Of a stretch of 64,000 bases of DNA, positions 60,195 through 64,000 are shown piece by piece (within the stretch, counting starts at the first letter, position 1; each line of letters begins with the position of its first letter). Origin of the DNA: Candidatus Rifleibacterium amylolyticum (GTDB taxonomy: Bacteria; Muiribacteriota; Ozemobacteria; Ozemobacterales; Ozemobacteraceae); contig JAACJG010000003.1 of the NCBI GenBank assembly GCA_009917695.1, forward strand, positions 186,001 through 250,000, given 5' to 3'. Both the position numbers and the translations under genes were made by a program. The notes beneath the pieces are model-generated. The model made no database searches, was not told where the DNA came from, and saw only the letters and a program-made list of their open reading frames with translations.

Positions 60195-61187
60195 ATGATT
60201 CGACAGAAATTATCTACAACAGCAGGTGTAATGCTGCTGCTATGCCTGTTTATTGTCGTTTCGACCAGTGATGTCTGCGCGCAGTCTGCGCGTTCACGCG
60301 GCATGGGCGGTGCTTTCATAGGTCTATCCGATGACGAATCGGCTACCTTCTACAATCCGGCTGGTTTGTCGCAGATTCAGGGGCGCGAAGCTTCACTGCA
60401 GGTCAAGGTCAACGAGCGTGATGTATTTGACTGGACCAGCGCTGCATTTACCGGTCATATTTATGAAGATCACGTCGAAGACAAGTTTTCGATCACTGAT
60501 TATCTCGAACACAATATTCTTGAAGAGCCGGTGCCGAGGCGCCCCAAATACAGCTACGGCATCGCCTATACCGAAGACAACCGCTCAGAAGCTTTTGGTC
60601 AGCTGGTTGGCGGCGAATATCTCGGTACCAGCCGCAAAACCAAAGATCTCCAACTGGCTTTTGGAACACGTTTTCCCATTGCCCGTCGCATGCTCGCCCG
60701 TGAGCAGCTTTATGGCGGCATCAAAATCCGGCACTACAATCTCGATCGCTGGATTCGCAGTTTACAGCAGCACAGCAAGAGAGACTCAACCTCTCTTGGC
60801 ATAGGTCTGATGTATCATTACAACGATCGCATCACTGGTGGTCTCACTGTGGATAATCTTGTCGAAGATGTAAATGGAACCTACGACCGCCGAGACGGAG
60901 TAAGTCTCAACCTGGGTGCCGCCGTAAAGATCACCAAGGGCACTATTATTGCAGCCGATGCTTTGAACGTTACCAACACTGCTCGCGCCTTTGAACAGCA
61001 GTATCGCATCGGGGTCGAGAAAAAGTTCATCGAAAACGACCTGACCATGCGCATGGGTTCGCTTAACGGAACGCTGACGCTTGGTTTTGGCATGTATGTA
61101 CTGCCTCATATCAGAGTTGATTATTCGTTCTATGATGGCGAAATCGTGCCTGAACATCATGTTGGAGCGCATGTGACCTTTGACTGA
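60195..61187 (+). CDS. PorV/UPF0164-like outer-membrane barrel protein
   Basis: This 330-residue protein has a strong AAGGAGG site (60180-60186) and signal peptide (AGVMLLLCLFIVVSTSDVCA). The mature part begins RSRGMGGAFIGLSDDESATF, the motif of PorV, PorQ and related 14-strand barrels, and ends in a beta strand (GAHVTFD). PorV acts in type IX secretion in Bacteroidetes, but the motif is shared by many unrelated outer-membrane proteins. Location is the outer membrane. It is part of the same block as the SLH porin; no other T9SS gene is present. Confidence 0.82.
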   Translation: MIRQKLSTTAGVMLLLCLFIVVSTSDVCAQSARSRGMGGAFIGLSDDESATFYNPAGLSQIQGREASLQVKVNERDVFDWTSAAFTGHIYEDHVEDKFSITDYLEHNILEEPVPRRPKYSYGIAYTEDNRSEAFGQLVGGEYLGTSRKTKDLQLAFGTRFPIARRMLAREQLYGGIKIRHYNLDRWIRSLQQHSKRDSTSLGIGLMYHYNDRITGGLTVDNLVEDVNGTYDRRDGVSLNLGAAVKITKGTIIAADALNVTNTARAFEQQYRIGVEKKFIENDLTMRMGSLNGTLTLGFGMYVLPHIRVDYSFYDGEIVPEHHVGAHVTFD

Positions 61188-61203
61188 TCGGAGAACGTTG
61201 TTG

Positions 61204-62124
61204 ATGAAACTCGCCATACGTCTGGCACTAATTTTAAGTTTGTTCACCGCCTGCAGTCTGCGGGCGGACTCTTTTATCGAGCCCGAAATTTTTATCAACC
61301 AGAAAATCGAAGTTTTCGGTCTTGCCGGGATTCCCTGGGAGAGTGAATACTCGCACGACGAAGAGCGCGCGCGGGCCTGGATGGATGCTCTGCATCACGC
61401 TTATGAGAAGATACTCAGCCTGCCTCTGATGGAGGGCAAGCTGGTGCGGCACGTCATGCAGACCAACGCTGCTCTCAAAGAGAGGCTTGGTCTCGTTCTG
61501 ATGTCGGCGCCAAAGTATTTTCAGCAGGCTGATGCCTCGGGCCTCATTCGCTGTCGCCTGGAGCTGCCGTTGACCGGCAAACTCAGTGTCAGGTCAGCTC
61601 TTTATCTGGCGGCAATGCGCCCGCAACCGTTACAGCCTGTCAGTTTTCTCGCTTCCTGGAGTGCCGGGCTCAAAGTAGATGAAAATGCCCCGGCACCTGA
61701 TTTTAAAAGAATCATCGTCGATGTGCGCGGCTCCAGTTTTGAACCTTCGCTGTTTCCCAGATTTTTTGATCAGACCGGCATGTTGATTTTTCAAGAATCG
61801 ATGGTGCCATCGGGAGAACGCTTCAGTCGTCCGGCTGTGCGCTTTGAATCCGATATCAGAAAAGCCCGCGCTGAACTTGAAGAGAATGAAACCATGACGG
61901 CAGCAGCTTACGTAAGTGCGTTGTCGCGCCGTGATATCAGCATAGACCATGCAGATACCGATGTTTTTGCGAGATTCTGCCGCGAACTGATTCGCAATCC
62001 TTTACAGGAGCGCGAAATTGTAATTGTCTTCACTCCAGGTGCGTCGACCCCTCGTGGTAAACTTGGTAAAACTGAAGCTAAGGTCGAAGCAGAAGAAAAA
62101 ACAAAAACTCCCGCAGTAAAATAA
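61204..62124 (+). CDS. Exported or lipid-anchored protein of unknown function
   Basis: This 306-residue protein starts at ATG 61204 (GGAGA site at about 61190); TTG codons at 61198, 61201 and 61180 are alternatives that would overlap the previous gene. The N-terminus is LALILSLFTACSLRADS, which could be lipidated at the Cys or cut after LRA. The mature part is predicted alpha/beta (LPP20/FlgO-like pattern near IIVDVRGSSFEPSLFPRF). I cannot assign a family firmly. The C-terminus is Lys/Glu-rich. Confidence 0.65.
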   Translation: MKLAIRLALILSLFTACSLRADSFIEPEIFINQKIEVFGLAGIPWESEYSHDEERARAWMDALHHAYEKILSLPLMEGKLVRHVMQTNAALKERLGLVLMSAPKYFQQADASGLIRCRLELPLTGKLSVRSALYLAAMRPQPLQPVSFLASWSAGLKVDENAPAPDFKRIIVDVRGSSFEPSLFPRFFDQTGMLIFQESMVPSGERFSRPAVRFESDIRKARAELEENETMTAAAYVSALSRRDISIDHADTDVFARFCRELIRNPLQEREIVIVFTPGASTPRGKLGKTEAKVEAEEKTKTPAVK

Positions 62125-62144
62125 CAGATCAGGAGGCATTAACG

Positions 62145-63074
62145 ATGAAAACCGTACGCATATTTACACTTATACTGGTGCTTTGTTCGATTGCCGGCGC
62201 CGCCTGGGCCTCTGAAGAGCAATCGCGCAACCTTGACAAGAAGCTGAGCAGGCTCGAACGCTATATTTATGGCGATGAGCAGAATGGTTCAAACACAGAT
62301 CGTTTGCGGCAGATCGAAGAAGATTTGTTCGGGCGCAACAGTGGCCGCAAGGAAGCTGAAAAAGCTGCATACCTGCATGATTTTGTTTTCAAGGGCTCTC
62401 CGACCAATCCTTCGCTCGATATGAAGTTGAGTTTTCTTGAATGGCGACTGTTCAACCGCACTGGCGAAGGCAACCTCGAAACGCGCCTTGCCGATGTCGA
62501 CAGGCAGGTTACCGGTCATATCTCGATGGAACCACTAGCTTTCAGGCTCGAACAGCAGATACATCTGATCATCGAAAATGGCATGATTTCTCTACATCAG
62601 GTAACTATTCCACGTGGTACCGAAATCAAGATGCGTCTCAAAAAAGACATTTCCAGCCGCACTGCCAGAAAGAACGATCTCATACCAATGGTTCTGGCAC
62701 ACGATGTGTTTATCGACAACAACATCCTGGTCATGACCAATGGCGGCATAGTGACTTCGTCAGTTAAATCGGTTCGCCGTGGCGGCCGCTTTGGGCGCAC
62801 CGGCTATGTGAATCTCGACGTGACAAAAATTGAGAGCATGGATTCAAGCGAATTGCCGATTCAGATCGATGCCGCTGGCGAAAAATTCGACAAAAAGAAA
62901 ATCGGCATGGCAGCTGGTGCTTCTACTCTTGGCTATCTTGTGCTTGGCCCGATTGGACTGGCAGGCGGCGCCTTCATCAAGGGCGGCGAAGTCGAAATCC
63001 CTGCCGGAACCGAGATCAGCGTTCGCACCACTGAAGACTGCAAGGTCATCGGTGTTCTGGTCAACCGCAAATAA
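62145..63074 (+). CDS. Exported protein with LExxxFG-type repeats and a Gly-rich hydrophobic segment
   Basis: This 309-residue protein has AGGAGG at 62131-62136 and a signal peptide (LILVLCSIAGAAWA). Residues about 28-130 contain two degenerate repeats with the pattern KLxxLExxxFG...RLxxIExxxxG (KLSRLERYIYGDE, RLRQIEEDLFG, KLSFLEWRLFN, RLADVDRQVTG), seen in some cyanobacterial and related envelope proteins. A C-terminal part is beta-rich with a Gly-rich stretch (IGMAAGASTLGYLVLGPIGL) near 254-280. It may be periplasmic or outer-membrane associated. It is the last gene of the block and is followed by a terminator. Confidence 0.72.
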   Translation: MKTVRIFTLILVLCSIAGAAWASEEQSRNLDKKLSRLERYIYGDEQNGSNTDRLRQIEEDLFGRNSGRKEAEKAAYLHDFVFKGSPTNPSLDMKLSFLEWRLFNRTGEGNLETRLADVDRQVTGHISMEPLAFRLEQQIHLIIENGMISLHQVTIPRGTEIKMRLKKDISSRTARKNDLIPMVLAHDVFIDNNILVMTNGGIVTSSVKSVRRGGRFGRTGYVNLDVTKIESMDSSELPIQIDAAGEKFDKKKIGMAAGASTLGYLVLGPIGLAGGAFIKGGEVEIPAGTEISVRTTEDCKVIGVLVNRK

Positions 63075-63108
63075 ATCACTGACAACTTTTTAATCGCTCC
63101 AATCTGAG

Positions 63109-63138
63109 GCCGGGCAATACGCCCGGCTTTGTCTTTTT
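63109..63138 (+). terminator. Intrinsic terminator of the envelope block
   Basis: GCCGGGC (63109-63115) and GCCCGGC (63121-63127) form a 7-pair stem with a 5-base loop, followed by TTTGTCTTTTT to 63138. It ends the six-gene block before lgt. Confidence 0.85.
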
Positions 63139-63181
63139 AAAAGGCTTGTAGGCAGTAACTCGTTGTGTTACTCTTGCTGGC

Positions 63182-64000
63182 ATGTATCCATACCTGTTTA
63201 AAATCGGCCCCCTGACAATTGGTTCTTATGGCGTAATACTCGCCATTGCATTTTTTTCAGCCTTCATGCTGATTAACTGGCAGTTTCGCAAACATGGCTG
63301 CGACGAAGAACTGGCCTGGGATCTGCATTTCCTCGCGATTTTCGGAGGCATGGTCGGTTCACGCCTGATGCACATTATTGAGAACTTCAGAGAGTTCCTC
63401 AATGACCCGATGTCGATGATCTTTACCACCACCGGTTTTTCGGTGCTGGGTGGTTATGTTCTCGCTCTGGTATTGTGCACTTTGCGGGTGCGTTACGCTG
63501 GCCAGCCGTTTTTTAGAATAGCCGATTTATATGTGCCGGGAATGGCGCTCGGCTATGCTATCGGCCGTCTTGGCTGTATTGCTGCCGGCGACGGTTGCTA
63601 CGGTCTGCCCTGCAAACTTCCATGGGCAATGAATTTTCCCAATGGCCTGGTGACTACTCTCAGCGAAAAAAATCAAACACTGGCGGCGACCTATCAACGT
63701 CTGTTTCCTGGCGAACCGTTGCCAACCGATATCAGCGTGCATCCGACGCCCCTGTATGAATCTTTGTCTACTTTTGTTCTTCTGCTTATTCTGCTGTTTG
63801 CCGGTTGGCGCATCGGTGGCGGTCGCCGTTTCGCATTTTTTCTTATCTGGTTTGGCATTTCCCGTTTTCTCGTCGAGTTTATCAGACTTAATCCTGTGGT
63901 TTTATGGGGTTTGTCTTCGAGTCAGCTTTTGTCTGTTTTCTTCGTTCTGGCCGGAGTTTTCATCATGGCTGGAGCCCGGACGAGACTTGCAGATATTCAG
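63182..64000 (+). CDS. lgt: Prolipoprotein diacylglyceryl transferase (3' cut by window edge)
   Basis: Lgt transfers diacylglycerol to the lipobox Cys of prolipoproteins in the inner membrane. From ATG 63182 the frame is open for 273 codons to the window end. It starts MYPYLFKIGPLTIGSYGVIL and has about seven membrane segments. The family core GRLGCIAAGDGCYGLPCKLP (an unusually Cys-rich version of GRxGNFxNGxxxG) and HPTPLYES are visible. Typical length is 260-300 residues, so only the last few residues are missing. A small inverted repeat (AGTAAC/GTTACT, 63154-63172) precedes the start. Confidence 0.9.
   Translation, partial: MYPYLFKIGPLTIGSYGVILAIAFFSAFMLINWQFRKHGCDEELAWDLHFLAIFGGMVGSRLMHIIENFREFLNDPMSMIFTTTGFSVLGGYVLALVLCTLRVRYAGQPFFRIADLYVPGMALGYAIGRLGCIAAGDGCYGLPCKLPWAMNFPNGLVTTLSEKNQTLAATYQRLFPGEPLPTDISVHPTPLYESLSTFVLLLILLFAGWRIGGGRRFAFFLIWFGISRFLVEFIRLNPVVLWGLSSSQLLSVFFVLAGVFIMAGARTRLADIQ

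Noticed and set aside
1-64000. Insertion sequence, prophage, tRNA, rRNA or CRISPR array
   Set aside because: No transposase or integrase, no phage structural gene, no cloverleaf or rRNA stretch and no spaced repeat array could be supported on reading both strands.

Overview
The window reads as a piece of chromosome from a diderm (two-membrane) bacterium that uses the standard genetic code. Envelope evidence includes Lgt, several lipoboxes, two predicted outer-membrane barrels and an S-layer-homology (SLH) porin. Codon use is moderately G+C-rich, and intergenic gaps are short. Secreted proteins of no recognised family are unusually numerous. SLH-porin anchoring of the outer membrane together with a CBS-HutP protein and many orphan secreted proteins suggests an uncultivated phylum; my guess is the Candidatus Riflebacteria/Ozemobacteria type, from general resemblance only. 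No rRNA, tRNA, CRISPR array, insertion sequence or replication origin was seen.

Layout. 1-2531: 3' part of uvrA and radA (DNA repair). 2535-5395: a ribbon-helix-helix/Cys-rich regulator with a Zn/Mn-type ABC importer. 5436-7082: two convergent secreted proteins that look like distant paralogs. 7556-10879: PIN-TRAM membrane protein, CBS-HutP fusion and gltX. 11034-16218: small and secreted orphan proteins, including a gluzincin-like metallopeptidase. 16265-20511: zinc-ribbon membrane protein and a MacB/LolCDE-like ABC system with two permeases. 20583-30427: a type I restriction-modification island with a half-size S protein, HsdM, a DinD-like protein, HsdS, a DUF2188 protein, an AlbA_2 protein, HsdR and a YgjP-like metallopeptidase. 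30446-32660: a radical SAM/DUF4130 DNA-metabolism pair under a striking palindromic promoter. 32797-38054: Ca/Na antiporter, a 47-residue membrane protein, bacterioferritin, an ankyrin-TPR protein, and a flavoprotein gene interrupted by one in-frame TGA. 38077-42663: secreted SH3-domain wall enzymes and neighbours. 42718-44811: Smr protein and an A+T-rich Fic protein. 44934-47519: leuS with clear promoter and terminator. 47629-55362: response regulator, TPR protein with a degenerate peptidase domain, metallo-beta-lactamase hydrolase, DUF457 membrane protein, HemW, trypsin-like protease and a TPR membrane protein. 55475-63138: a six-gene envelope block ending in a terminator. 63182-64000: lgt, cut by the window edge.

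How the parts fit. The importer genes are translationally coupled behind their probable metal-sensing regulator. The restriction island combines a canonical M/S/R set with accessory genes; HsdS shows variable A+T-rich recognition domains around a conserved spacer, and the DinD-like protein lacks a central block. The 55475-63074 block encodes an SLH porin, a lipoprotein, a glucodextranase-C-like protein, a PorV-like barrel and two further exported proteins, and may be an outer-membrane attachment or surface-assembly system. The most interesting leads are the symmetric operator over the radical SAM promoter, the CBS-HutP fusion, the restriction island, the RHH metalloregulator, the Cys-rich ABC permease and the in-frame TGA in the flavoprotein. 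All family names come from reading the sequence and from memory of family motifs; no database search was run.
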